DNA of 64,000 bases from Eopsaltria australis (Eukaryota; Chordata; Aves; Passeriformes; Petroicidae): assembly GCA_034509425.1 (NCBI GenBank), contig JAVTVJ010000072.1, positions 62,001 through 126,000 of the forward strand. Reading direction: 5' to 3'. The number at the start of each line of letters is the position of its first letter. Within the stretch, counting starts at the first letter, position 1. This document shows, piece by piece, positions 38,673 to 52,800 of the stretch. A model generated the notes under the pieces. The model did no database searches and was not told the origin of the DNA. It was given only the letters and a program-made list of their open reading frames with translations. Position numbers and translations under genes: made by a program.

Positions 38673-39365
38673 TGGATTCATAGTTTAATTTACATCAGAA
38701 AAGAATTTTTAAGATCAACAAGTCCAACCATGAACTCAACCCTGCCAGGTCCACCACTAAACCATGTCCCTCAGTGCCAAATCTACTCATATTTCAAATA
38801 CCTTTAAATACCAGGGATGTTGACTCAACCAGTTCCCTGGGCAGCCTGTGGCAATGTTTGATAATCCCCTTCATGAAGAAATTTTTCATTATAGCCAATC
38901 TAAACTTCTACTGGTGCAACATGACGCCGTTTCCTCTTAGCCTGTCACTTGTTACCTGAGAGAAGAGACCAACTCCACCTGGCTACAGCCTCCTTTCAGA
39001 CTGTTGTTGAGTGATAAGATCCCCCCTGAGCCTCCTTTTCTCCAGGTTAAACAACCCCAGCTCCCTCAGCTGCTCTTCACTGGGCTTGTGTTATGGACCC
39101 TTCACCAGCTTCGTTGCTTTGTTCCCTTCTCTAGACCTGGCCATCCATCAGTGAAGAGTGAGCATGTCCTATCCACGAGCAGACAATTTTCCCACAGAAA
39201 TGCTGTGGAAAAAGTGTCAGAGGTTTTACTGAAATCCAGTTTAACTACATCCACATCAGATCAACTTGTCATAGAAGGAGATCAGGTTAGTCAAGCAGGG
39301 TCTGCCATTAATAAACTTTCACTGGCTGGATCTGATCCACTGGTTGTCCTGTTCATGTCATATGC
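38673..39365 (-). mobile_element. CR1 LINE fragment with internal deletion
   Basis: The plus strand from GATTCATAGTTTAATTTACA through AAGATCAACAAGTCCAACCATG is a decayed reverse complement of a CR1 3' end. It continues through the CR1 3' UTR and ORF2 C-terminal region (plus-strand CTCCAGGTTAAACAACCCCAG, CAGCTCCCTCAGCTGCTC) to about 39145. From about 39190 the sequence matches a more 5' part of CR1 ORF2, antisense (CATAGAAGGAGATCAGGTTA, GTCAAGCAGGGTCTGCC, CTGGTTGTCCTG), which is the region encoding the reverse-transcriptase core. The intervening ORF2 sequence has been lost. The plus-strand frame at 39004-39378 is antisense to CR1 and not a gene. Confidence 0.88.
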
Positions 39366-42300
39366 CTTTAATATTTAAAATAATTTAGATATTTTATTGA
39401 TATACATCTTGATGTATCCTTTTTCTGAATATGCTTAATAAAATTCAAATATGCAAATTCCTATTTAAATTACATACTGTAATTTTAAGTAAGTTTGGCA
39501 AAGTAATAGCAATTATCCAGCAGGAAGAGCAAACTGCTATTTTTAACAGTGCTTTGAAAGATACCTGCATTTGTTATTACAAACAATAACTCACTCCATA
39601 TTCCTTTTAATTGCTTCAGTTAAAATATCATATAGGTACGTGATTCATGCAGTTCATTTCGCACTTACTGCTTAATCCTGATGGACATGAAAATATAGGG
39701 GAGCTCTTGCAAAATGAGCTGAGTAGCTTGATTTAAAGGCTAATAATGAGGTTGTCCAAAAGTATTCATATTTGGAAAAAAAAAAACCCAGAAGATTTTC
39801 ATTCACTTTGACTTCAGTACTGCAAAACTGAATTTATTATACTTTGTAAGTAAAACAACTTTACTTTTTTGAATAAATTGCATTTTAAAAAGCATTTATC
39901 TGAAAGGAATAATAACATTGAAAGCTAAATTTGATGCAGATTAATTTATGTCTTATCTTCAATAGTCTATCTCATATAACATTTTTATCCTCTGAAAATG
40001 TTCACTGCAACCTTTTTAATGGAATACATATGCTATCTGTAATGTATTTCAAAATTACTTCTTATTTGTAGTTAACAAACAGCTCCTTGTGAAATTCCTA
40101 TTTAGGGTTATATTTAAGACAGCTCACACTGAATGTTATGCAATTGTCAGCACTTATTTGAGGCAGAATAAGGATGCTTAGTGAATGAATCAAGAGTAGC
40201 TTGCTAGGAATTGCCTTCTTTCTTTGATATAATTATGGAATAAAGTTTGTATTTTTTTAACAATTATTTTAAAAGGTAATTTTTCTATAATGCTTTCCCA
40301 TTACTTCTTACATACCTGTTAGGATGTATTCTCCTTAAGCAATTTTGTCTCCCTCATTTAGGGTATTTATGGGAGAGAACTTTTTGAAACAAGAAGAAAA
40401 TTCATTGTCTAATTAACAAGATGCCAATAAAATAAATTTGGAAATCTGATTATAAGAAAGCCACAGTTTGCATCTCTGGAGTTTCTTAAATTATGAAATC
40501 TCACTGAAGATAAAAAGAGCCCAAAAATTCATTTAAAATGTCATGACTGCATTGTACTACTTATCTGCCTCACTAGAAATGGCATTTAGGAGTATTTTAT
40601 ATCTATCTGTAACATTTTTAGCAATAAATAATTATAAAATGTAACTTCTCTTAATGACTATATATTATTATATTACATTATTATAATTTTGTAGTTCAAT
40701 AATTGCTAGTGTAATTGTAATGTCAAACTTTCATACCAATGAGACTTCCTCGCTCGAGGTACCAGCAAGTAATGGTTCTTGAGCACTGTAAATATTTTTT
40801 CCTCATGCCTCAATTTAGTAGAGCATTTTCCATTGCATTTTCCAGAAGTCATCCATTTTCCAGTTCTGACAAGAGCTGTTACAAACTCAGTGAAAGAAAT
40901 AGACATTCATATGGCCAAACCCTCAGATTTAAATTTCTATCTGTGATTTGTGGGGAAAAAAGGAAAAAAGAAAAAGAGGGGAAACAAAATGCCCAAAGCA
41001 GATGTGAAAATTACAGGAAAAAAAAAGTTTTAATTTTGGCTGTATTATCCAGCCGGTATAAGTCAATCATTTATAGCCAGCATGTGTACTATTCCATTCC
41101 AGATTCCATGTAAACAACATTTCACTACAGTAGATACCCAAACAAGGAGAGACAGGTCTGTTTTTAGATTAACAACGACTATGCATTATTCCTTTTAAGA
41201 AGTTAAGTAGACAAAAATAACAGCGTAAAAGTAATAAGGAATTATTTAAAGGATTCCTTTTTTTTTTTTTTTAACAGGGATAACAGAAAATCTGAAATCA
41301 AAACATTTTATTGTTTAAACTAGATTTTTTTGAGCCACTAACATGCCTTATTTGAGTAATTTATTTGCTCAGTTCCAACAATGAATGTACAGGATAATAT
41401 TTGTGAGTCCAGCTGAAAATGTCACCTGTATTATGTAAACATAAAAGAAACAACTGGTTAAAATTAAACAAGAAATATTAAATTTATTTACATGACATAA
41501 CACTGTATTTTTGACATCTAGTTAGAATTTGATATAACAGGAGATGTACTGGTAAATTGGAGGTAGGAAAACATGTTTAAAATGTAGTTTCAGGAACAAC
41601 AGGACTGTTTTTTTAAAAAAAAGATAATAATTAGAAAGCATTCTGTGTTAAAATATAAATAGAGATAAACAGTACAATCTGGTCTGTGCGTGTTTAACAA
41701 ATCAGCTCATTTTTCTGTTGTTTCCTCAACCCTTTGGTGGCTTGAGGGAAAAAATTTCCCCAAAACTAAGAGCAAATTTAAAGTCAAACTGTCTGCAAAA
41801 GCAGAGCCTCTCTCTCTAGTGATATTGTTTTTATCAGATTCCAGTCTCATGCCTTCGACTTTTAGCCAGGGTAGTGCACAGCTACACTAGAGTTTCTTAA
41901 AATCAACTACAATGCTTTTAGTCCTGAAGAAAATGCTATTCTGTGAGGTACAGACAAACTGACATAGGGCAAAATGAGGATCGATTGTATCTGTATAAAG
42001 TGATTACACTGCTGAATGTACAGCAAATGCCTAATATATTAGATGAAGACTAAAAAAATTTTAAGCAACACAAAGTGGAAATGAGGAAAAATAACCTGAA
42101 GTGTTTTGTGACTAATGACAATAGTACAACTAGCAGGTTCCATTGCTCGAAACCTTCAGTCTGAAAAGTTTTCTGAATCCAAAGGCCAGGAATTATTTAG
42201 TGAAAAAATAAATACCAAGACACAAGGATTTTCTAGTTCTCTCAAACTGGAACTGGATGCGTTATTTTATGGATTTGATTATGGAAGCTACATTGAGACG

Positions 42301-42673
42301 TGCCTATCTGTAGGACATAAAATTATCTCTATCTGTCACTTCCCTTCAGTGTTCCAAATGACCTCATTAAAATTGATACCAGTGAACTAGGAAAGGGAAT
42401 GGAAAGGTAGAAAGGTCTCCACAGGCAGAGACCTCTCACAGAGAGAGAGTTGGTGGGTGGCTCTTAACTTCCCTTATACACAACGGTGGTTAGGGGAATT
42501 TCTGTGTCCAGCTTTATGCCCTTTTACTGTCTTAACCTGTGCAGGTTTGATTGCAAGGTCTTTGAGGACATCCATTTGATGCTGTTTGAAGAATTTCTAC
42601 AATACCTAGAACTATGGGACTTCCTGATTTCCTATAATAAAAAATAGCATAGACTTGGGGTGAAAATAGTCTA
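39366..42673. other. AT-rich non-coding sequence
   Basis: Very AT-rich desert. No gene or repeat family recognised. The longest frame is 124 codons at 40739-41113, of low complexity and with no motif. Confidence 0.6.
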
Positions 42674-42911
42674 TGAGGGGTACCGGGGGAGACGCAGTTA
42701 TGTTGCAGCCTTCCTGGAGGAAGCATCCCGTCAGAGAACGGCTTCTCCAGGGGCCTTAGCAACCCCTTAGTGAGGGGTGATTTCAGCAAGTGTAGCAGCT
42801 TCTCTGCTACAAGTGATATCAGCTCTTGTGATTCAGCTCTTTGTGAAATCCTCTGAGGCAGACTCGGGGACAGAGAGACAAGGGAGCCGTATGGCAGTTC
42901 CACAAGGTAGC

Positions 42912-42917
42912 TTTATT
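42912..42917 (-). promoter_or_regulatory. Polyadenylation signal AATAAA of ERVK-like LTR
   Basis: TTTATT on the plus strand, in the minus-strand context GGACAATAAAGCTACC. It defines the R/U5 side of the LTR. Confidence 0.6.
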
Positions 42918-42985
42918 GTCCAAAACCTCCTGTGAAGAGAAGTCAGGGACAACACCTGCTCCCTGAGCAAGGCTGGGACAGGGGT

Positions 42986-42994
42986 CCTTTTATG
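42986..42994 (-). promoter_or_regulatory. TATA-like box of ERVK-like LTR
   Basis: CCTTTTATG on the plus strand reads CATAAAAGG on the minus strand, at a suitable distance upstream of the LTR polyadenylation signal. Confidence 0.55.
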
Positions 42995-45900
42995 GGGGAG
43001 ACAGGGGGTGGGGTAGGAACCAGTTGGCCAGCAGGGTCCAAGGTATTACCATAGAGGAGCAAGGCATGCAGGAGGTGGTTCACTGGTCACCATGACCCAG
43101 AGGTAGGTTTCTTATCTCTGAGTCATTTTGCCCTCAGGTTTTTCTCCAAGTCCAGAGTGCAGAGTGCAGAGGGCTGTTAAGCCAAGAGCTCACAGCCCTC
43201 CACAAGGGTGGGCTAGTTGCTCTAACCCTTCTATCTGTGAACATAATCTTGTTTTTTTCTTCTCTTTTATGCTGATTGTTGGTTTGTTCATGAGGTGAGG
43301 GTGGCTATGCAATGTTGCTGTGTGGCTGGCATCTTGCACATCCTGATGGAAGGAAATGTCTGACTTCTTGTCCAGATGAAGTTACTGTTGTGGACTGACC
43401 TAAGGTAAAACATTAACTTTAAAATAATTCTGCATTTCATAGGCAGGAATTCCAAAGGGTTTCACTGGAAATTACAGAAAAACATTTCCCACAGTGGCTT
43501 CCCCCAGTTAGAGTATAGGGGAATTTGACAGGAACCCAAGGAACTAAACCACATCTTCAGCCCAGGTGAGTGCTCCACCTTAGACAATGATGCTTTGCTG
43601 AACAGCTGCACCAACACTTCCAGGTCTCCTCCAAAGTACACTGAAGACAACAGTGACATTCTCAATAAAGCAATGAGCGTTGAACTAATCTCTAAATTTC
43701 CTTTGCTTGGTTCACACTTTAAAAGCTGAATGGAAAGACTTGGACTTTTAACTCACCAGTACAGCTATAGAAAAGAGAGTTTTATTCTGAGAAAACTAAA
43801 AGTGTCATTGGGTCCTCCTCTCCCTCACCCGTGTGGCATTTTTGGCTCATGCCATTTGTTCACAAATCACACTTAAAAAAGCAGGTCAAGCAGAATGGAG
43901 AGACACGACCTTAGAAAGCAGAACAAAGGGTCATTGTTGATGGTGTGCAAATTATTTTAAATCTCAAGTCTAACAAGAAGACTTTAAAAATAATGGTCTG
44001 TGGACTAGCTTGATGGAGCTTTTAACTCAAGTTTGCTTTCCTAGACTTCTTCTCTAGCACAGAAAGCAAAGATGTGAGGAACAGTTAGACATAAATGCAG
44101 ATTTATTGGATCTGGCAAGCTTTTTGACTGTGAAACAGTAAGCTCAAAAGGAAATCCTTTCTTCAGCATTATTGTCAATCAGTCCAGAGGGGAAGCTATC
44201 CAAGCTGTTGTTCACCTTGAATGAACATCCTTTTGCAGTGCATTGAAAAACAATTCTGTTTCAAGAATTTCTGTCAGTAAAACCACAGTCCTGAAACAAC
44301 GTTTAAAAGCTGTTAAGAAAAACAAAGAGGAAATAATGAATATATAGGAGACATCAAACAACACAGTACTTGATGAACGGGACAAATCTTTAGGAAAGAA
44401 AACTGTTTAACAAAGCATTTTTAACTCTCAATGTACCTTTCCCAAAATGTAAAGGAACAGTGATTTCCCTAAATATCCCTGCACTCGGTCAGGTGCTGCA
44501 TTTTTAGAAATGCTCGATGTGCAAATTTCACTTAACAAATGACTTTGTCTGCCATGGTTAAAACAAATATTCTATTAATTTTTTTCATTAAACGACAAAG
44601 TCATTCCAAAGTTACAAAACACATTTTCTTACTGAACCCTCCTCTGCTAACCCAGGCATTTGAATACAAGCTGGTGCAGACGAACAACTTCAAATACTGC
44701 AGTTAACTGTTAACCTTTTATGCAGGGTCCTTCTTCAGTGATGTTTACTGAGAGCTCTGTAGAAAGCACATAATGATTAGTAAATAGTGTCACAGGCCAG
44801 GGTACTACTCCTATATCCTGATATTTAAAAGATTCCTCTGAACTGTAGAAGTAGCTAGTGGAGCATATGTCATGTGCTCTTATTCAGTATCAAGGTTATG
44901 GTGCTGCAACCCATATTCTTCATATCTTAAGCCTGGTAACCCCCAATCCTCACTGTCTCCCACCTGCCACTCAGTTCACCATCTCGACCTAATAAAGTGC
45001 CATGTGCACATCCCATGCAGGAAGACTTTTACACCAGCCAGAATTAGTTCCTGAAGGCAGCATTTGGACTGCTCTGAAATGAGCCCTGAGTATAAAATAC
45101 AAATTATGATCAAACCTCTCAAAAATGGCTATAACAGTGTTGTGTGGGGATTGGTTGGGCTCTTCAAAAGGACTTTGAATGAAGGAGGAAAACTTTGGAT
45201 GCTACTGTGTGGCAGGTTTAGTAGTTTTCTTTGAAAAAATCAGGTTTTCTTCTTCATTATCTACTGCAAAGGCATTCCAGAAAGGGATTGTATGTCAGTA
45301 TATGTTAAGAATATTTTGAGGTATTGTAAGATTTTGGGGGAAATGGTGCTGACTGCTTTTCATGTACAAACCCTGTTATTAGCTGTTGAGAAGCAGTAAC
45401 ATTAGGTATTTACTATTATGCCTTTGCTATTCTTCCTGATTGAATGGCAACACAATAGGAGCACTTCTGTATGTTTTGCTGTTCAGTAGTTTGCAACCTG
45501 TGATTTATGGGAAAAAAAAACAAACAAAAAGCAACCACATTTTATAACCATAAACATTCTCTGTGGATTTTCTGCACCTGTTAAAAATTTCCTGAATTGC
45601 CCTTGTCAGATGTTTTAGTATATCCTGTCCTCAGGACATACACAGACTTAAAATCAGCAGCCTGAATGACAATGTTTTGTGAAAAAATAGTTAGGAAATT
45701 TTAAACTTTGAAAGGTCTTTTGTAAATGAGTAGTTGACTCTGCAATATTAATTACAACAGAAGGATTAAGACATACTTTCAAAAGGAAATGGACAACTAA
45801 ATTGCAATTACTTTGGTAATCTTACTAAGGACATGGATATCTGTTATTTAGCCAACTATAACCTGAACACAAATGCTAATCATAAATGGTTCAATGATGC

Positions 45901-46803
45901 ACAGGAACAGATGCAAGAAACCCATTGTGTCTGCTGATGCTGATTCATCACATGTGTAAGCAACTACTAAATCAGTACATTAAATATTTGAAATGCCAGT
46001 GAAAGTTCAAGCTCATATCATCATCATCAACTTCATAGACCAGACCCATGCATTAATTTATGCTCTTCAAAATTACTCTGGCTACATTTTATAATTTACT
46101 GTGACCTAATACTGTCTTAGATTCATTTACAAAGCTGGGAAAATATAAGTAAGAGAAACTTTCTGAGGCAAATTCTAGCCATGTGAGAATTATTAATTTT
46201 ACTCCAAGGCTAAAGGTTAACAAGTTTCAAGTAACATAAAAGTTAGTATTTATTGAAATTTTGTGTTTTCTGGATAGATGTATCTGTAAGGATCTTGTTG
46301 CCACATTTTATTGTAATTATTACTTTTCCACTTCTTATGAATTACATCTTTTTCCTGTCCCCTCATCCTTTCTCTTTTCCCACTGTGCTCCTTTCAGACC
46401 AGTTGTCTCTATAGTTCTGTAGTGAGTGAAAGTCAGTCAGAAAGAGAGAAGAAATAAAAAGGTTAGAGAAAAGAAATAAACTATTCTTGAAAGTATTCAC
46501 TAGGTGAAGCTATTCACCTGAAGCCATTCAAGGGCAACTGCTTTGAATCCCTTTGAAATGCCATTCAAACTTTTAGTTGAAGTAACCTCAGTAAATAATG
46601 CTCTTTGAAAGCCAGGCTCAGGGCACAGATGAACAATGAAAGGAGATGATACCTGGGAAGAAGAAAAAACTGTCAGAAGCAGAAAAGGCAGGGCTGGAAG
46701 GGACCATCCAGGCCACATACTAAAATTTCTTATATTTTATTTTATATTATATTTTAATTTATATTTTATATATTTGTGTTTAAGTATTTTATATTGTATT
46801 TTG

Positions 46804-46837
46804 TATATAAGAACTGCAAGAAAGCAGTTCTTATATA
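46804..46837. repeat. Perfect 14-bp inverted repeat, 6-nt loop
   Basis: Left arm TATATAAGAACTGC (46804-46817), loop AAGAAA, right arm GCAGTTCTTATATA (46824-46837). As RNA the stem can extend a few more pairs with G-U wobbles. It lies within an AT-rich patch. Confidence 0.95.
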
Positions 46838-49800
46838 TAAGTATATATTTAATTATTTTTTATAGACAATTGAAAATTTGATTTTAAAATCAACCTATTT
46901 TCTTGTCCCCATCATTTATAATAAAAAATTGCTCTAGAGCTTCATTTGTTTAAAAAGGAAATAAAAAAGTAATTTCCATTGTAATCTGTATTCATCCCTA
47001 CAGGAAAAATGGGCATATGATTGCATCTCATTTGTCCCTCTCCCCTCCACCAAGTCTTCCGTATCCTCAAATGTCTACACACAGTGCCTATACTGTGCAC
47101 ATGAAATGAAACATAAATATCAGACTGTAAATGCTACTCTGAATGCCTGAAACAAAGTTCTCTTATTATTACGGCACTCAGACCAGGACACTCCAGTCCC
47201 CAAGTAATAATTCAGTTTAAGCACTACAGAAGTACTGCACAGAACCAGGAGGAGACCAGGCAGTATGGACAGGGCCAGCCTGCTCCAGTGGCCTTGGTCC
47301 TAGAGGTGCTTCTCTCTGTCCATTCATCTGGGGATTTAGAGGTGGAAAAGTGGGGCACTGACCTTATTACATATTTAAGGAAAATTTTGTCCATATTTGG
47401 CTTACTTTAATTGATCTATAAATATGTTTAATTTGGTATTGTCACTCTCTTTACTATTAATTATTACAATCTTGACAATGTTACTGACACCTCAGTCTTA
47501 GATTGAGTAAACCTGAACAAAGACTTCAGAAATTTATCTGTGAATTAAGATGTCTAATGAATGATTATTGCTGTAATAAAATAACTTTTGAATTGAAATG
47601 GTGTAATATACCTTAGTAGGTAAAAAGATGAGGGATGAATAGAGTGATTTTTTTTTGTTTGAAAAACTGTTTATTTTAAAAATAAGCTTCATAAATTTGA
47701 TATTGTGTTATTTGAGTCAGTTGAAAAAATATTTTTTTACCTGAGAGGGATGATAGTCCATTCATCTGATTGCCACAGGTTTTTTTGCATCTATCAATAA
47801 TTCTTTTTTCAAGCTGTGCTCATCTGTGTTTGAACTGTACACAGCATCAATCAGCTGCTCATACAGTTGAAAGGTTGCTTAGGGGAACTGCCCATCACTG
47901 CAGTTGGTAAGCAAGAAAGTTAAAAGGTAGGTAAGAAACAGAAGTACAAAAACAAAGTGTCTTTAGATTGGTGTTTAAATAATATTAATGTTATTGGGAA
48001 GATGGGATGGTGGGAAGAACACCAGCCTCGCTTTCATAATCTGTAGATCTGGTGGAGAGAAAACTGTTCATAATTTGCATTTTGCTCTCCTTAATTTCAA
48101 AATGACACAACAGGCTCTAAATAAACTCTTCAAGGCCACAGAGTAGCCAGCACTGCAGCTTAACAGAGACAGACATGTAAAGTGGAATACCAACAGCTGG
48201 CACCTCTAGAGGGTGTACTTTGAAGTTATTTTAGACTGGTCCTGCAGACCAGTGATTTTAGTGGCTGTAGCCCATTAGTTGCACTCCTGGAGAGAATCTC
48301 CAGGTTTAGCTTCTCAGGAAATAAATCCAGTATGTGCATTGAAATGTCAGCTGAGGTGTGTCAAGTGGGGACATTTGGGAGCTACACATTAGGAGCGTAC
48401 TTCTGACCTGAGCTGAAATGCGGCGTAAATTCATGCATAGGTAGGCAGTGGGCAGTGAAGTTTCTTGCAAATGCAGTGTTTTCAGAAAGGCAGTCAGAGG
48501 ATTACAAGAGCCATTAATGAATTTTGCAGTCTGAGAGAATCTATATGCAGCAAAGCTGGAAAAGCTTAGGCAGCTTAAACAAACCACCTGAACAAACTAA
48601 ATAAACAGCCTTTAAAATTGTATTTCCTTTATTTTTTTGTCAGCACTACCTATTTTGCTTCTTTTAAATCACTGATTTGCAGTTTAATATTTTACTATGA
48701 ACAACTATGACATTTTCCCTAGTCTACTTTTTAAAAATGATTTTTCAGATACATAATCAGATTTAACTTAAACCTTTAATATTTCAGTAAAATGTACTGA
48801 TTTGTTAAAACAACAGTGAGTCACCTCTGAGTTAAATGAGATTGATACACATAAATAATTTGTAACTATTATGCAAAGAATCGGTTCTGCTCATGGCTGT
48901 TCCCCTAATGCTGAAGCTAGTGTAGGTGCAGGAACAATGGTTTTTTGTTACTGTAAATATAACCCATAAATAGATGTAGAAAGTATGTTCATTAGAAAAT
49001 TCATCATGGGAATGATATCATTTAAGTTGGGCAAACAGGTTGACTCGCTATGTAAATTTTCCTTATTGTCAGAGTGGGTGTGGTTTCACAACAGGATGTT
49101 CAAAGTGTGTTGAAGAAGTCATATGCCAGTCTTGTTTGTTGTCACAAAGAAATCTGGTCTACTAAAAAGAATTGATTTTTAAATTTATTTCTAATTGTAT
49201 TGAAAAGGAATATCTTCTGTATTCTGGCTTTTATTTAAGTCTGATTTATGAGTGAATAATTTTGATGACTAAATTTCCAGTTTCAGTCTGCACTCATTTG
49301 CTGTTAATGTAGTCCATGGAACAATTGTATTTGGAGGCTTTTTTGAAAAACCAGTATGAACTACATTGTTGGGTACTGACAGCACAAGCCTCTGAAAAGA
49401 TATCATACATGTATTAGCCAGCCATCAAAAGATTTTGGAATCTTTTTAAATCAGAAAAAATCTAGGTTTTATATACCAGAACTTTTCTAGCTCAACAGTG
49501 TTCTCCTTTGTAATTTGGGATTTCTTTTTTATTCCTTCTAAACTTCTTCAGAAAATACGGAATGATTTTTGCAGAATTGCAGAGCAGAACTCACTGTTCA
49601 TATTGAACATTGTTGATACGGAGAATTACAGAAAATAAAATTCCTGCTGCTTCTGGTATGTTTCATGTGAGATGATATTTTATTATAAGAATAAGCTTAA
49701 AATTATGTTTTGGTTTTATTTTTTTTTTGGTAGGCATGACTCCATATCTATTAACTTTTTCACTTCATCCTCAGAAGTTATATTGCTATAACTAGTAAAA

Positions 49801-52800
49801 TGGTGAGGAAAACAAACAATATTGGGCGTGTTCTGCCTTTCAAATTTCAGTCAGAATTTTTAGCAAAATTTGAGTTATGCATTTGTATAGGTATGTGGAT
49901 GTAAAATGTTCACTGCTAAATGTACATAAATGTAATAATACTCATTATTTAACAGAGCAGTTATCCAGACTGATTTTTATAATACAGTTATTTCTTTAAA
50001 GCTGAATAGGGATCTTATTTGACATAGCAGAATGTCAGTGTGGGAAAAAATGAGGATTCACATATTCTGCAAAGTACAATCTATACACATGGATGTTATG
50101 TTTTATCCTAGTCTGTTTAAAATACATTAAATCAGTCAAAAAAACAAAAAATCATAAGCACAAGCATTGTCATCCAAAAGTCACTAAAAAGAACTAGAAC
50201 TCCTCTTATCCAATCTAATAACACAGAGGCTAATGATTATTCTAAGAAGGTATATGATACATAGATGGAGGAGCTCTATCTACCTCTGTTATTTGTGAGA
50301 AAATAAAATATTCCTCACAAAGACTTGACTTTCCTTATATCAGTAGTGGATTACTTCCCTTGAAAACTACTGATGTGTGACACTGTAGAGGGAGAATGCT
50401 TCTATTTTTCCTTCAACTTATCATATAGCTAAAATCACAGTTCTTCTGAAATGTTGATAACTGATGTGATGGGATTGAAATAATAAGCATCTGTCAGTCT
50501 GGGGTAGATATCAGCAAGGAATCCCCACCCTACAGATGCTGCTACTGCAATATTCACAGGCAATATCAGCCTACTATGTGAAATGCATGGAATGGACTGA
50601 AAACTTGCCTTCTTGTATTTTAGTAAAAAAATTGTGAAAATAAGTGCTCAGAAAATTACATTTTGTTGCTGCACAGACATATTAATGAAAAGAAGTTCAT
50701 TGTAATTTGAGGCAATTGCTGTAGCATCCACAGGTCACATCTGTTTCAGTGGAAGTAAATTTTTTTCTTCCTCAAGGATCTGTTCTTTATAAACTAACAG
50801 GTCCTTGCAATAGATGTTTCAGATGTTCTGTACTACATTTAATAAGATGAACTGTAATCAAAGCCTGAAGTGGTGTACTGTTGCTACCATCAAAGGAAGA
50901 AATATTTTTGATGTTATATCTGTAAATGAATCTGAATTGCTCTGTTGCAAATTTCCCATTTAAATGAAGAAAACTTAGGGTAATTTGTGTATTTAGTATT
51001 TATGCATATATTGCAATCCTCCCTTAATTAGTGGTTAAGAGACGTGAGTAGAAAGAGTTAAAGATTTGTATGTCTTTAGAACTGTCCTCCAAAAAGAGAC
51101 TACATGGATGAGAGCAACAGTAAAATATTGCATTTGTTTATTATACCAAATGTATTTGAATAAAGAAAATCTGTGATATAGGTGTTTTTGTGTCCTATGC
51201 CACCATCAAGCCTAGAGCATTCATGTTCTAGTGCATGTGGCCATCAGTCAATGGCTAAATTAACCATATATATATTTTTTATAATATATTTTTTCTTAAT
51301 TCCATATTTTATATACAATGTGTTTGTAAACAAAAAAGTGGATCCTAACTTTCAAGTTCAGGCAATTATATAGGTGTCAGTATGAAATGCTGTGCTGGTT
51401 GATTTCACGTAGATAAATAGCTTGACAAATTGTTGAAGGTGTTCCACACACAAGGCTCTGTATGACTAATATATCTCATGAGGTATGTACTTTTGCTTGC
51501 TAGAAGTTGTTCCAAATTTATAAAAAATGTGTTGTAAGCAGTGTGGAAGAGTCAAGCTGCAGGCCATATTTTGCTGAAATTAATGTTTGGGACATGGAAA
51601 CGAACAGGAACCTACAGTCTTTTGCAGGTATTTTCTGAAAGTAGCTGGGAAGGAGAACATTAAATAATATCTTCAGGAATAAATATGAGAATCTATGGAA
51701 ATATGGTGGAGAGGAGGAGGGGAATGAATTGAGAAGGAGAATGAAAACCATAAAGGAATGGACAAACATTTATCCTTATTTTGCTCTAAGGGTAAGGGCA
51801 AACAACTTTAAAATATTTTCACATGCACTCTTATTTTTTTCTAAGAAACCCTGAAGGCTTTCTAGCTCTCACAGAAGACAGTTGGAAAAGAAAGTCTCCA
51901 GAGCAGTGTCCAACATTTTCAGAAAACTCAGAATAAAAATGAACAAAATTATCTTTCCCTTTGCAAAGTGCTGTAAAATATATCAGAGCAAATGTCTTAG
52001 GCTTTCTGGTATATACACAACTCCTGTAGATAAACCAGTACCTTAATTCCCTGGATATACATCAAGGCCTCTGTGAAAACAGTAGAAGCACAATCAGCTG
52101 TGCTAAACTGGTAGTAGTAATGCATTGGTAACAGTAGGAGGCCACACTGAACTTAAATATGATTTTGTGTAATTTATCAGAAAAAGCATTTTCTTCTTTA
52201 TCATCAAGTCAGAAAAAGAGAACTGAATAAAGTAAAGAAACTAAATAAGAGGTCTCACTGTATCTGCTGCTGTCCACGTGACTGGATCTACCCCTGCCTA
52301 CCTGGTACTGTAGTTACTCTCTGATAAAAATATAAGTATAAGGTATATATAAATATATTACCAAACTGATTACTACAGTGATCTACATAACTTTTTCAAG
52401 ATTCTATTAATAGGAGAAGAAATATAAGGAAAAGAAGACTGAAACTCAGAGACTTTTGAAAGGGATGCATTTATCAGGTATCTATTATGTCTTCAAATAT
52501 ATGGCCAATTTTTAAGGTTCTTCTGCATCTAAATTGCAGATACCCCTCTTCATTGTTTGCTGAGTCTGAATGTAGGGAAGAAGAGGTTTCTGGGGATCCA
52601 GCTCAATTTATATTGATGCCAGTGGGAGTCTCTTCACTGCTTCAGGGGGAATATGATAGCACTTTATTAGAATATAATTTTTTTCTTGTTGGAATCATAT
52701 CCATGGCTTGTTTGTCATGTTTTGAATGTAAACGGATCAGGTGTGTGCAAAACAGAGATATGGGGAGACTGACAGAGGCAGGGAGCAGTTTGTTTCCCAA

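Larger units (their letters stand above)
42674..43204 (-). mobile_element. ERVK-like LTR, minus strand
   Basis: On the minus strand the block begins TGTGGAGGGCTGTGAGC. It carries CATAAAAGG as TATA box, then AATAAA in GGACAATAAAGCTACC about 75 bp downstream. It ends near GGTACCCCTCA, preceded by TGCAACATAACTGCG. TATA-to-polyA spacing and a U5 of about 220 bp fit a betaretrovirus-like (ERVK) avian LTR. The 6-bp flanks (AGTCTA and AGGGTG) do not match, so one boundary may be wrong or the site rearranged. No primer-binding site or viral gene adjoins. The minus-strand frame at 42532-42903 is LTR and flank translation. Confidence 0.7.

Noticed and set aside
42532..42903. 123-codon minus-strand frame as retroviral protein
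   Set aside because: It is a translation of LTR R/U5 and flank, with none of the conserved gag, pol or env motifs.
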